The position numbers and the translations under genes are program-made. Shown here piece after piece: positions 22,993 to 31,102 of a DNA stretch of 44,170 nucleotides. The notes under the pieces are model-generated. The model did not search any database, was not told the origin of the DNA, and saw only the letters and a program-made list of their open reading frames with translations. Position 1 is the stretch's first letter. Every line of letters begins with the position of its first letter. Source of the DNA: Microvirga arabica (GTDB taxonomy: Bacteria; Pseudomonadota; Alphaproteobacteria; Rhizobiales; Beijerinckiaceae); NCBI RefSeq assembly GCF_016811235.1, contig NZ_JAFBID010000051.1, positions 1 to 44,170 of the forward strand, written 5' to 3'.

Positions 22993-24192
22993 TCAGCGGC
23001 TTCGGCGGTCGCTGAAGTCGATGGCGAGCGCGGTGATGGCGGCAATCACGCCTGCAATCAGGACGATCCCAGCGGCCGCCACCCAGCTGTAGGCTTCGGT
23101 TGCACCGCCGACTGCGACAGGACCGATTACCTGACCCAGATTGCTGCCCTGCATCACCAGGCCGATGACCACTGGGGCGAGCGCCGGGGACCATGCAAGC
23201 AGCGGCGCTGACGAGATCAGGGTGGCCGGGATCATACCGCCAATGCCGGAGAACAGGACGCACAGCAGGAACGTGGGCGTGTCAGCAAAGAACGGCAGGA
23301 AAATCCCCGGGCTGACGAGGCCCATGATCAGGTACGCCCCAGCGAGGAGCGCAGGGCGACTGATGCCGCGCGCCAGCAGGTAGCCCGCCGCGAGGTTGCC
23401 GATGATGTTCGCGCCGGTGGCAACGGAACTGAGCAGCCCGGCGGTACCATGTGCGATCGCCATCTGCTCCATCAGCAGCACCGGGAGAAAGCTGAACAGG
23501 GCGAAGAACATCAGGCTGTAGGAGGCAAAACACGCCGCCAGGAGAATGGGCTCCCTGCTTGTCAGCACGCGCAGGCTATCGGACGCCGCGCTCCTCCACG
23601 AGACTGACACGCGTGCGGTTGCAGCCGGGACGATCGCCAGCCCTGCCACGATGGCTGCTGCCGCCAGACCAGCATTGCCCCACCAGAGCATGCGCCAGTC
23701 GCTGAACAGCGGTCCAGCGACCATGGCAAGCGCCACGCCGGCCGGCATGAAACAACTCCACAGGGCAAAGGCGAGATCGCGCTGCCCGGATTGCACCACC
23801 CGGTGGAGGATGGCAGGGCCGGCGACGGTGACCAGAAGAAAGCCGAAGCCTTCCAGGACCCGCGAGGCTAGGAGCACGGGGAACCCTGGCGCCGTCGCGC
23901 CGATGACGGTGCCCAGAACGATTGCCCCAAGGCCGAGGATCAGCATCCGACGGTCACCGGCGGCGGTGACCAGCGCTCCAGCGGGAATACCGCCGACAAG
24001 CCCAAGAACGGCGAAGATCCCCGTCAGCCAGCCGGCCGCCGCGAGATCAAGACCCATATCCGACTGCAGCATTGGCGTGGCGATGGCCGCCTTGCCAACC
24101 TGCAGGGCAGTGACAATGCCAGCCCCCACCACGACGCCAACGACACCCCAGTGGGTGTGGTGCAGGGTTCGGGCGTAAGCTGCGGTGGCCAT
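22993..24192 (-). CDS. MFS transporter
   Basis: 399 residues with about 12 membrane segments, including a cytosolic loop 2-3 region GGIPAGALVTAAGDRRMLILG and GFGFLLVTVAGPAILHRVVQSGQRDLAFALWSCFMPAGVAL. This pattern is typical of the CynX/NimT-like MFS group, which exports or imports small polar compounds. The ATG overlaps the wrbA stop (TGATG), so the gene is translationally coupled. With a quinone oxidoreductase and a hydrolase in the same operon, it may move a toxic aromatic or its product, but the substrate is not evident. Confidence 0.87.
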   Translation of the reverse strand: MATAAYARTLHHTHWGVVGVVVGAGIVTALQVGKAAIATPMLQSDMGLDLAAAGWLTGIFAVLGLVGGIPAGALVTAAGDRRMLILGLGAIVLGTVIGATAPGFPVLLASRVLEGFGFLLVTVAGPAILHRVVQSGQRDLAFALWSCFMPAGVALAMVAGPLFSDWRMLWWGNAGLAAAAIVAGLAIVPAATARVSVSWRSAASDSLRVLTSREPILLAACFASYSLMFFALFSFLPVLLMEQMAIAHGTAGLLSSVATGANIIGNLAAGYLLARGISRPALLAGAYLIMGLVSPGIFLPFFADTPTFLLCVLFSGIGGMIPATLISSAPLLAWSPALAPVVIGLVMQGSNLGQVIGPVAVGGATEAYSWVAAAGIVLIAGVIAAITALAIDFSDRRSR

Positions 24193-24818
24193 CAGGCCGC
24201 CTCCTTCAGCCGGGCTGCGGCCAGGGCGCGAGCGATCTCGGCCACGTGGTAGCCCTGAAAGCTTGCCCCTTCCAGTTCGTTGGCGCTGGGCTGGCGATCC
24301 CCGCCGTTGCCGTCATCGGCCAGTGTCGAGGCGCCGTAGGGCGAGCCGCCGGTGATCTCGTCCATCCGGCTCTGGCCCTTGAAGGTGTACGGCAGTCCGA
24401 CCACCACCATGCCGAGATGGAACAGAACGGTATGGACAGACAGGATCGTGCTTTCCTGGCCCCCATGCTGGCTGCCGGTGGAGGTGAAGACACTGCCGAC
24501 CTTGCCTACGAGCTTGTTCTCGAACCACAGGCCTCCGCACTGGTCGAGGAAGTTCTTCATTTGCGAGGCCATGTTCCCGAAGCGCGTGGGCGTGCCGACG
24601 ATGATCGCGTCGTAGTCGGGCAGCTCCGCAACGGTCGCGATCTCGGCCGGCTGATCGCGCTTGTACCCGGCCCTCTCGGCGACGTGACCCGGGACGAGTT
24701 CCGGCACGCGCTTGATCACGGCGATGGCTCCAGCGTCCCGCACACCGTCGGCAACGGCTTGGGCCATGGTCTCGATGTGGCCGTAGGACGAGTAGTACAG
24801 CACCAGCACCTTCGTCAT
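24192..24818 (-). CDS. wrbA: NAD(P)H:quinone oxidoreductase, WrbA type
   Basis: 208 residues with the flavodoxin-like start MTKVLVLYYSSYGHIETMAQAVADGVRDAG (the FMN phosphate loop). The WrbA signature elements are present: DYDAIIVGTPTRFGNMASQMKNFLDQCGGLWFENKLVGKVGSVFTSTGSQHGGQESTI, then LHLGMVVVGLPYT, here written FHLGMVVVGLPYT, and GGSPYGASTLADDGNG. The enzyme reduces quinones by two electrons, avoiding semiquinone radicals. It heads an operon with an MFS transporter and an MBL hydrolase and is divergent from the LysR gene, which probably controls it. Confidence 0.93.
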   Translation of the reverse strand: MTKVLVLYYSSYGHIETMAQAVADGVRDAGAIAVIKRVPELVPGHVAERAGYKRDQPAEIATVAELPDYDAIIVGTPTRFGNMASQMKNFLDQCGGLWFENKLVGKVGSVFTSTGSQHGGQESTILSVHTVLFHLGMVVVGLPYTFKGQSRMDEITGGSPYGASTLADDGNGGDRQPSANELEGASFQGYHVAEIARALAAARLKEAA

Positions 24819-24893
24819 TGCTCTTCCTCTGCTGCTTCTCGGGTGAGTTGCGGGAAGAATACGCCTGTGCTTGATGTGCGGAAGAGAGATAAG

Positions 24894-24912
24894 ATCGATG
24901 GGTTTGATCGAT
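24894..24912. promoter_or_regulatory. Candidate LysR operator
   Basis: ATCGAT, 7 nt, ATCGAT: two palindromic half sites making a 19-bp symmetric site in the gap between wrbA and the LysR gene, ending 11 nt before the LysR start. The spacing fits a T-N11-A box. Binding by the adjacent LysR protein is inferred. Confidence 0.5.
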
Positions 24913-24922
24913 TGGATAGATC

Positions 24923-25834
24923 ATGCTGGATGTGTTGACGCTGGATCAACTACGGATCTTCGTGACGGTGGCGGAAAGCGGCAGCTTCCGCTCGGGCGCT
25001 GCACGGCTGTCGCGGGTCCAGTCCGCGGTCAGCCATGCGATCGCCAATTTGGAAGCTGAACTCGGGGTAGCATTGTTTGATCGCGCTGGGCACCGCCCGG
25101 TGCTGACCCCTGAAGGGCAGGCTCTGTTGGCTAACGCCCGTGACATTCTCCTCAGGGTCGATGCGATGCGGGCCCGTGCCCGCAGTATCGGCGAGGGGGT
25201 GGAACTCGAACTCTCCCTGACTGTCGACACCCTGTTTCCCATTGCGGCTGTCGGAGCTGCGCTGGCCGAGATGCGAATTGCGTATCCCACGGTCTCCATC
25301 CGCTTGGCGGTCGAGCCGCTGGGCGGTCCCATTGCGTCGCTGGTTGAGAAGCGCAGCACGCTGGCCATCCTGGTTGGGGAGGACTTCCGCGATCCGCGGA
25401 TTGCCCTTGAGGCCATCGGGTCCATCGAGCAGGTGGCTGTCGTCTCATCCAGGCATCCGTTGGCACTGCGCCCGAAAGGTGATGCAATCAGCGTGTCCGA
25501 TCTGGCCGACCACCTCCAGATCGTTTTGTCTGATCCAACGCCCTTATCGGAGGGGCGCAGCTTCGGCGTCCTCTCGCCTCAGACCTGTCGCGTCGGCAGC
25601 CAGGACACCAAGCATGCCATGATCCTGGCGGGCCTTGGGTGGGGACGCCTGCCGGTGTGGCAGGTGGAGCGTGACATCCGCGAGGGCCGTTTGACGCGCC
25701 TCGCCACCAACACACTTGGCCGGAAGGGGCAGCTGACCTCGGAGGCCTATGTCGCCCATCGCCTGGATGAGCCGCTCGGGCCGGCTGCCCAGGTCTTCCG
25801 CCGCGCATTGCTGCAGGCTCTGGTGCCGCGTTGA
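24923..25834 (+). CDS. LysR-type transcriptional regulator
   Basis: 303 residues. The N-terminal winged helix-turn-helix (LDQLRIFVTVAESGSFRSGAARLSRVQSAVSHAIANLEAELGVALFDRAGHRPVLTPEGQAL) is followed by a periplasmic-binding-like effector domain (LELSLTVDTLFPIAAVGAAL, then RIALEAIGSIEQVAVVSSRHPLA). It is divergent from the wrbA-MFS-MBL operon with a 104-nt shared gap, the standard layout for a LysR activator of its neighbour. The inducer is likely a quinone or aromatic compound, but this is inferred from the operon content only. Confidence 0.92.
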   Translation: MLDVLTLDQLRIFVTVAESGSFRSGAARLSRVQSAVSHAIANLEAELGVALFDRAGHRPVLTPEGQALLANARDILLRVDAMRARARSIGEGVELELSLTVDTLFPIAAVGAALAEMRIAYPTVSIRLAVEPLGGPIASLVEKRSTLAILVGEDFRDPRIALEAIGSIEQVAVVSSRHPLALRPKGDAISVSDLADHLQIVLSDPTPLSEGRSFGVLSPQTCRVGSQDTKHAMILAGLGWGRLPVWQVERDIREGRLTRLATNTLGRKGQLTSEAYVAHRLDEPLGPAAQVFRRALLQALVPR

Positions 25835-25835
25835 T

Positions 25836-25914
25836 GCAACGATCGGCAAGGGTGTTGACCGACACCAGGTGGGCCAACGAGGTAGATGATGGTGTTGGAA
25901 AGAGCCTCGGACAT
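25836..25914 (-). pseudogene. 5' remnant of a P-loop kinase/ATPase gene
   Basis: The minus strand from 25914 reads MSEALSNTIIYLVGPPGVG, a typical opening of AAA_33-like small kinases. The next residues should be K-T, but the frame breaks (the adjacent frame gives NTLADRCIN). The gene is cut off where the LysR 3' end begins. It is a truncated fragment that suggests recombination at this junction. Confidence 0.4.
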
Positions 25915-26318
25915 ACTTTGCAACTCCGCTTCTGCCAGAAGATTGTAAGCCGCCAATGCCCAATTGCTAAGCTATAACCCCGCGCCCGGGTTCTGAGTTC
26001 GACACTTTGTGTCTGGAACACCGGTGTGTGCGGATGCGCTTTCCGCGATGCTTTGCGCCGACCAGATAAATAGGGGCTTGTCTCGACGCCCTGATCTCGG
26101 TATTTAATCCCAATGTCTTTGATCCAGAACATTGCTGCCGCCAATGTTCCGTGCGCCGGTCGCCCGGCTGGCGCGTTCCCTATGTGCGTCTCCGGATAGC
26201 AGCGGGACTCGGCTAGGCCGTCCTCTCCCGCCCGGAGACGATGCAACAAGCGGCCTTCCTGACATCAAAGACAGTTTCGATCATGCTCGCATCTTCTCGA
26301 GATCGGCGGGAAGGTCCA
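25915..26318. other. Intergenic stretch upstream of the Bcr-like exporter
   Basis: About 400 nt separating the kinase remnant from the exporter start. I see no convincing gene; open frames on both strands are low in quality. Confidence 0.4.
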
Positions 26319-27488
26319 ATGATCGTCTCCCGTCGTGGAATCATCTTCTCCATGATGATGCTCTGCGCGGTCCTGTCCCTGGCAGGAACCGACCTCATCC
26401 TGCCGGCCGTGCCTGCGCTGCCGGCGATCTTTGCGACAAGCGAGGCCACGGCTCAGCTTGTGCTGGCCTCCTATGTCGCCGGGACGGCCATAGGGCTCTT
26501 GCTCTTCGGGGCCTTGGCGGATCGCCTGACTCCGCGAACTCTGGTCGTGTCCTCGCTCGTTGTTTTTGCGATGGCATCGATGGCTTGCGCCCTCTCACCG
26601 AGTATTTGGGCACTAATCGTGCTGCGCTTTGTTCAGGGCGCCGCATCGGCAGCCGCACCTGTCTTCGGGCCTGCCATCATCAGACAGATCTTCAGCGAAA
26701 AGGCCGGCGTTCGCGCCATTGGCTTTCTCGGCAGCGTCGAGTCCCTCGTTCCTGCCCTCGCGCCGATCCTCGGCCTCTTTCTCCTCGCCAGGTTCGGGTG
26801 GCAAAGCTCGTTCGAGCTTGTAGGTGTCGTTGCGATCGTCGCGGCAGCGCTGATCTTCGTGCTGGGTCTGCCGCGACAGCCGAAGGCGGATGGTGCGCAG
26901 GGTAGCTACGGTGCGCTCCTCCTCGACCCGGTGTTCATGCGATATGCCCTGTCACAGGCGATGACACTGGCCGGCTTGCTTGTCTTCGTCTTCGGCGCCC
27001 CGGCCGTGATTGTGGGGACCATGGGCGGCACCCTGCATCACTTCATTGCCATGCAGGTGAGCGGCGTCCTCGGCTTCATCGTTGCGGCCAATCTGACTTC
27101 TCGATGCGCCGAGCGCTGGGGCACCGAGCGCATCATCTATCTCGGGACGGCCATGTCCCTGGCCAGCGCCGTAACGATCCTGGCCTATGCTCTCGCCGGC
27201 GGGAACGACAGCGCACTGCTCCCGGCATTGTTCCTGCCCATGAACGTCGGCCTGGGACTTCGTGGCCCGCTCGGGTTCTATCGCGGGATCGTTGCGTCCG
27301 GCACCAACAGCGCTCGTGGCTCGGCTCTGATCGTCTTCTTCATTCTGGCCGCGACCAGTCTGGGCACAATGGTCGCCGCGCCTTTTATCAACCAGGGTTT
27401 GGGGGCCCTCAGCGCGGTGACCTGCGGGATCCATGCCTTGTCTGTCGGCTTGCTTCTGCTGCTGCCCGAAATGCCGGAGCCGAATTGA
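26319..27488 (+). CDS. Bcr/CflA-family MFS multidrug exporter
   Basis: 389 residues and about 12 membrane segments. The opening (MIVSRRGIIFSMMMLCAVLSLAGTDLILPAVPALPAIFATSEATAQLVLASYVAGTAIGLLLFGALADRL) and loop RFVQGAASAAAPVFGPAIIRQIF are typical of the Bcr/CflA drug/proton antiporters. The start at 26319 follows an AAGG site 5 nt upstream; the frame open from 26241 adds residues unlike the family. It has no adjacent regulator and is followed by a VOC gene about 120 nt downstream on the same strand, a pairing often seen in resistance-like loci. Confidence 0.87.
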   Translation: MIVSRRGIIFSMMMLCAVLSLAGTDLILPAVPALPAIFATSEATAQLVLASYVAGTAIGLLLFGALADRLTPRTLVVSSLVVFAMASMACALSPSIWALIVLRFVQGAASAAAPVFGPAIIRQIFSEKAGVRAIGFLGSVESLVPALAPILGLFLLARFGWQSSFELVGVVAIVAAALIFVLGLPRQPKADGAQGSYGALLLDPVFMRYALSQAMTLAGLLVFVFGAPAVIVGTMGGTLHHFIAMQVSGVLGFIVAANLTSRCAERWGTERIIYLGTAMSLASAVTILAYALAGGNDSALLPALFLPMNVGLGLRGPLGFYRGIVASGTNSARGSALIVFFILAATSLGTMVAAPFINQGLGALSAVTCGIHALSVGLLLLLPEMPEPN

Positions 27489-27611
27489 AAAGATGGGAGG
27501 CGGCTCGGGAACACTCGGACCGTCTCGCCACGACACTCATAGGCTAACTCGGAGCCAGTCGAAATCGAAACCTCCCGATTCAACGGGATATGTCTTACAA
27601 AGGGGATCAAG

Positions 27612-28016
27612 TTGAAGCAGAGCATCGCGCATATCGCTCTCGTGGTTCGCGAGTACGATGAGGCCATCGACTTTTACGTCAACAAGCTCCGGTTTGAGCT
27701 GGTCGAGGACACGTACCAGCCGGAGCAGGACAAGCGTTGGGTTGTCGTACGCCCCCAAGGCGACGGAACGACGTCGTTGCTTCTGGCGCGCGCCTCCACT
27801 CCCCACCAGGAGACATTCATCGGCAACCAGGCTGGTGGCCGCGTTTTCCTGTTCCTTCGGACTGATGACTTTCAGAGGGATTACGCTGCGATGATTGAGC
27901 AGGGCATCAAGTTCGTTCGCGAGCCAAAGAGGGCTCCCTACGGCATCGTCGCTGTGTTCGAGGATCTGTACGGCAGCCTGTGGGATCTCGTTCAATTCAC
28001 GGATGATCGGGATTGA
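27612..28016 (+). CDS. VOC family protein
   Basis: 134 residues. The VOC repeats are clear: IAHIALVVREYDEAIDFYVNKLRFELVEDTYQPEQDKRWVVVRPQG and then GRVFLFLRTDDFQRDYAAMIEQGIKFVREPKRAPYGIVAVFEDLYGSLWDLVQF. The metal triad is probably H7 and the closing V-F-E-D-L-x-G-x-x-W-D-L region. It starts with TTG at 27612 after an AGGGGA site with good spacing. This group includes glyoxalase-like and extradiol dioxygenase-like proteins; the substrate is unknown. It is the last gene of the cargo block before the right repeat cluster. Confidence 0.85.
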   Translation: MKQSIAHIALVVREYDEAIDFYVNKLRFELVEDTYQPEQDKRWVVVRPQGDGTTSLLLARASTPHQETFIGNQAGGRVFLFLRTDDFQRDYAAMIEQGIKFVREPKRAPYGIVAVFEDLYGSLWDLVQFTDDRD

Positions 28017-28245
28017 GCGTCCTGCAGACAGGATCTCCCAAAAACGGAAACTACGGAACGTGGCGTTCAAAATCAGAGCGCCTCCGTAGACTGGTGAGAC
28101 GGTCAGCGAAAGGGCAGCACTGGGTCAGAACGAGCCGAAGAGCCGATCTATCGGAAGGTCCGCTTACCTCGAGGAACCAGACGTTCGCTCTTAAGACTGG
28201 TACCACACCCTTTGAGTCGAGCTTTTCTGTGAAACGGATCCCGAA

Positions 28246-28403
28246 GAGTCAGTCTTTTTTGAAACAAGGGTCAGTCTTTTGATGGCGCTGCCACAGGGAG
28301 ATAGCCTGATTTTGAGTCAGACATTTAGTTTTCGGAACATGTCCCGACAAGCATATAGACCCTAAAAACAGGCATATAGACTGCTTTCGAAAGGCAATTA
28401 GAC
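28246..28403. repeat. Right repeat cluster, transposon-end-like
   Basis: Two GTCAGTC motifs (28246-28254 and 28268-28276, 22 bp apart) precede a 27-nt repeat at 28313-28339 that ends ACA and matches 13438-13464 at 25 of 27 positions. Immediately after it, starting TGT at 28340, are three direct motifs: GCATATAGAC at 28351 and 28372, and GCAATTAGAC at 28394. They are spaced 21 and 22 bp, the same spacing as in the left cluster. ACA followed directly by TGT looks like two element ends joined back to back. No transposase gene is present, so the element type is inferred. Confidence 0.5.
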
Positions 28404-28420
28404 TGACCTTTTGCATTTTC

Positions 28421-28449
28421 AGGCCCCACAGCTCACACCTGTAGGGCCT
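28421..28449 (+). terminator. Candidate intrinsic terminator
   Basis: An 11-bp stem with one mismatch (28421-28431 with 28439-28449) and a 7-nt loop is followed by CTTTGTT on the plus strand. It would stop transcription coming from the cargo block. Confidence 0.55.
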
Positions 28450-28590
28450 CTTTGTTGAGGGGAGCGCCGTTTGGGAGCTGGTGTGATAGGCGACGTTGTT
28501 GAGCCGCATCGCGAGTTTTATCCATGCCAATGGATGGGCAGTCGCTCAAGACTTGCGCCATGCTCGCGCGGTGGACCGTTAAGTAAATAC

Positions 28591-28614
28591 GGCGTAACCA
28601 AAACCAAATAAGGC
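28591..28614 (-). repeat. Right copy of the 24-nt imperfect inverted repeat
   Basis: Inverted relative of 13084-13107: the reverse complement keeps GCCTTAT, GGTTTTGG and a TTA..CGCC ending. It overlaps the T-rich tail of the terminator described next. Confidence 0.35.
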
Positions 28615-28639
28615 GATGCAGCTTAACAAACTGCGTCGC
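28613..28639 (-). terminator. Terminator of the MBL/membrane protein operon
   Basis: A 9-bp stem with one mismatch (28613-28621 with 28631-28639) and a 9-nt loop. On the minus strand it is followed by CTTATTTGG, and on the plus strand by TTTTCT, so it could work both ways. It lies 29 nt past the stop of the membrane protein gene. Confidence 0.6.
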
Positions 28640-28667
28640 TTTTCTAGAACCAAGCGGCGGCGAACGG

Positions 28668-29339
28668 CTAGCTGGTTGCCTTCGTTAGTGCCCGGGCAGC
28701 CTTGGCAGCTTTGCGGGCAAGCACGGTCGTCACGAACCGGACGCCGTATGTCGCGGCAGCCTGCCGGACGATCACGAATTGAAGCAGCAGGCACGCGCAG
28801 TATGTGAGCGCCACCTTCGTTGCATCGACGAGGAAAAAGGATGCGGTCCCGAACCCGATCAAGAACAAAAAGGCGAAAGCGCTATAGTCGCGGGTGAATA
28901 GGAACTCCCGGTGGATCTGAGCGATGGCTGGATCCGTCTCCATCTCTTTGTAGATACGATACCAGGCACGATTTTCGTCCTCTGGCGTCGCGGGCATCTT
29001 GTTGCCCATGGACTTCTTCAAGCGGGCAAGATCGATCCGCGGGTCGGCGAGGGCATATTTGCTGAACGCCCGGTGGCCTGGAAGCGCATGGTTCCACCGC
29101 AAGAACACCAGTCGAGCCTTCATCCCGGCATCTAGCAGACCGTTCGCAATAGACGTTACTATGAGGGCAAGCCCGACCGGCAGGAGATTGGCGGCGCCTG
29201 TTATGAAGCCCTTAAGCCCAATAGACATGAACGCATCGGATTGGGCAACGGCATAGAAGACGGCGAAATTCCCCGCGATCGTGAGCCAAAGCGGCCAGCG
29301 GTTATGATCCTTGAGGGACTTAGGAGGCACTGCCCTCAT
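28668..29339 (-). CDS. Four-helix membrane protein, partner of the MBL hydrolase
   Basis: 223 residues, unrecognised. Two membrane segments come early (about residues 17-35 WLTIAGNFAVFYAVAQS and 47-70). A soluble helical stretch of about 75 residues follows (RWNHALPGHRAFSKYALADPRIDLARLKKSMG). Two more membrane segments come late (about 150-200, AFAFLFLIGFGTASFFLVD and VALTYCACLLLQFVIVRQ), and the tail is basic. The layout resembles small membrane effectors paired with sensor enzymes in antiphage systems. The ATG overlaps the MBL gene's stop (ATGA), so the two are made together. No family name can be given. Confidence 0.72.
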   Translation of the reverse strand: MRAVPPKSLKDHNRWPLWLTIAGNFAVFYAVAQSDAFMSIGLKGFITGAANLLPVGLALIVTSIANGLLDAGMKARLVFLRWNHALPGHRAFSKYALADPRIDLARLKKSMGNKMPATPEDENRAWYRIYKEMETDPAIAQIHREFLFTRDYSAFAFLFLIGFGTASFFLVDATKVALTYCACLLLQFVIVRQAAATYGVRFVTTVLARKAAKAARALTKATS

Positions 29340-30448
29340 GTGTATTCCTCAACGCGGTCATAGAAAGGCAACTCTTGCGCATCGCCGTAGCCGTTGCGCT
29401 TTGAAAATCCTCCGTAGTGGACTTTGCCCCTGCCCTGCGTGGCGTGGACGCGACCGCCCCGTCGCTTGAAGGCGTTGAGCACGATCAGCCGCGGGTGGGT
29501 TGCATCGTCCTCCGGCGCTGACACAAACGCCGTGAACCGTGGAGTTGCATCCTTTCGCTGGGGCGGACCGAGAAGCCTTGTCAGAACGGACGGCCCCACA
29601 TTTCGCCGGCTGCCATGGTGTGGAATCTGGACGAATGAAAACTGCTGCAGGGGCAAGCCGATAGACTCGGCGTAATAGGCCGCCCAATGAAGGCCATTCA
29701 CGCCAGCGTCGCCGGTCAGAAGCACACGCTGGCCGTTGTCGAATGCGCCGTAAAGGATAACGCTTGACTCGTTGCTTGCGCTCGTGATGCCACCGTCCTG
29801 CAAACGCTCATGTTCCCAGGTTTCCGTAGTCCAGCTTTGGACCGCGCCCCGTGCTGCTTCGAAGAGCTTCTGAGCGAGCGTTTCCTTACCGAGCCACATA
29901 TGCACGCCCCCGATCGCTGCTTGGTCGGGATCGGGAGTCCTATCAAATTGCGGCAGGAGGTAGTTGTAGACCTCCCTGCTCGGCGAGCAGACCCGGAACG
30001 GACCGATATCCGCGCCCTGGAAGGCAGCGTTAATCGTGCAGCCGGCGGCCTGTGCTAAGTTCACGATTTCGGCGACGATATCGTATTCCCTCTTTATCGC
30101 TGCCTCGAGCCCAACGACTGTCCAACGCTTATTGGCGAACAAGTGGACAGTTTCGGTCGCATGCGCCCACGGGATATGAAGCCACAGATTCCGAACCGGA
30201 ATCTCCTTTAGAACAGTCCTCAGACCGGACGCGTGGTCCCCATCGGAATGGGTCAGAACCACATGCTCCAGCACGGGAGTAGGACCGAAATGCTTCCGCA
30301 GATGCGCGACTATTTCGTCGCCCGTCGCTGCATGGCCGCCGTCGACCAGCATCAACCGATATTCGTGTTCGTATCCATAGCGTAGGATGATGGCGTCACC
30401 CGCCTTCGATCCCGTGCCGACGGGTAGAAACTCAATCTCACAATTCAT
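29336..30448 (-). CDS. MBL-fold metallo-hydrolase (ComEC/Rec2 beta-lactamase-like)
   Basis: 370 residues from the ATG at 30448 after a GGGGGT site. The metallo-beta-lactamase core is present: a first strand EIEFLPVGTGSKAGDAIILRYG, VDGGH, the metal motif HSDGDH in VVLTHSDGDHASGLRTV, then RVLLTGDAGVNGL and FSFVQIPHHGSRRN. The HSDGDH variant and the final HHGS are typical of ComEC-like hydrolases that act on nucleic acids or nucleotides. It is translationally coupled to a four-helix membrane protein, a combination suggestive of a two-gene defence module. The catalytic residues look complete. The substrate is unknown. Confidence 0.85.
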   Translation of the reverse strand: MNCEIEFLPVGTGSKAGDAIILRYGYEHEYRLMLVDGGHAATGDEIVAHLRKHFGPTPVLEHVVLTHSDGDHASGLRTVLKEIPVRNLWLHIPWAHATETVHLFANKRWTVVGLEAAIKREYDIVAEIVNLAQAAGCTINAAFQGADIGPFRVCSPSREVYNYLLPQFDRTPDPDQAAIGGVHMWLGKETLAQKLFEAARGAVQSWTTETWEHERLQDGGITSASNESSVILYGAFDNGQRVLLTGDAGVNGLHWAAYYAESIGLPLQQFSFVQIPHHGSRRNVGPSVLTRLLGPPQRKDATPRFTAFVSAPEDDATHPRLIVLNAFKRRGGRVHATQGRGKVHYGGFSKRNGYGDAQELPFYDRVEEYT

Positions 30449-31102
30449 GGATGTACCCCCAGCACGAAATACACCGGCGTTTGCCATTGTTACAAGGTGG
30501 CCATTGCCCTACCCAACCGCATGTATGTGCTGGCTTGGCAACTTTCCACCGACTCGAGTCACGGTTGCACTACGGCCAAGTCGCGGCGTGTCGTCTATCC
30601 CGCTGCCGCAGTGGTTGGGATTGTCGCTTCCGCGGATCGCACCCACTCCTTGGCTATCCAGCCTGCTGAATCTGATCGCAAGCCCAGCGGACAAGGACAG
30701 ACGTACGCGCCTCGAACAACGATCAACTGCCCCGGTTGTGGGCCGGCACAAACCATGGGCTAGCAACGACATCACTACCGCATCACCTAAGAACGTGAAC
30801 ATTCGTTTCCCAAGCTTGAGGTCCGCACAATCGGACGTAACCACCCTGTCCTGCTTATGAAGGCGGATAGGGGAAAGCCGATGTAAAGGCCTGTGTCTGG
30901 TTTGAAGGTCCGGCTCTTGCTTGGCCGGCTGAGAACGCGAAAACAGCAGAGGCAGCCAAACATAAGGCAACACTGATACACCTCTACTTAGGATTATAAT
31001 CTAAACACAACTGCCAAGCTTGCCTTTAGCGCCGGCTTGGGTCTCCCTCTACTTGGCAAGATGCGTTATTTACGCTGACCCTCCCCTATTGCTGCGCCCA
31101 TC
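30449..31102. other. Gene-free stretch
   Basis: A 650-nt gap between the divergent MBL and DUF2971 genes. Several open frames occur, but none has a convincing composition or start. It should hold the promoters of both flanking units; no clear -10/-35 pair was recognised. Confidence 0.5.

Noticed and set aside
28351..28403. CRISPR-like direct repeats
   Set aside because: The units are only 10 nt at 21- and 22-bp spacing, there are three of them, the spacers are about 11 nt and there are no cas genes; protein-binding sites fit better.
28249..28530. Minus-strand frame of 93 codons
   Set aside because: It runs through the phased repeats and the terminator hairpin; its sequence is dictated by the repeats and shows no domain.
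30387..30981. Several overlapping open frames in the gap before the DUF2971 gene
   Set aside because: They conflict with one another, have atypical composition and no ribosome-binding sites or domains.
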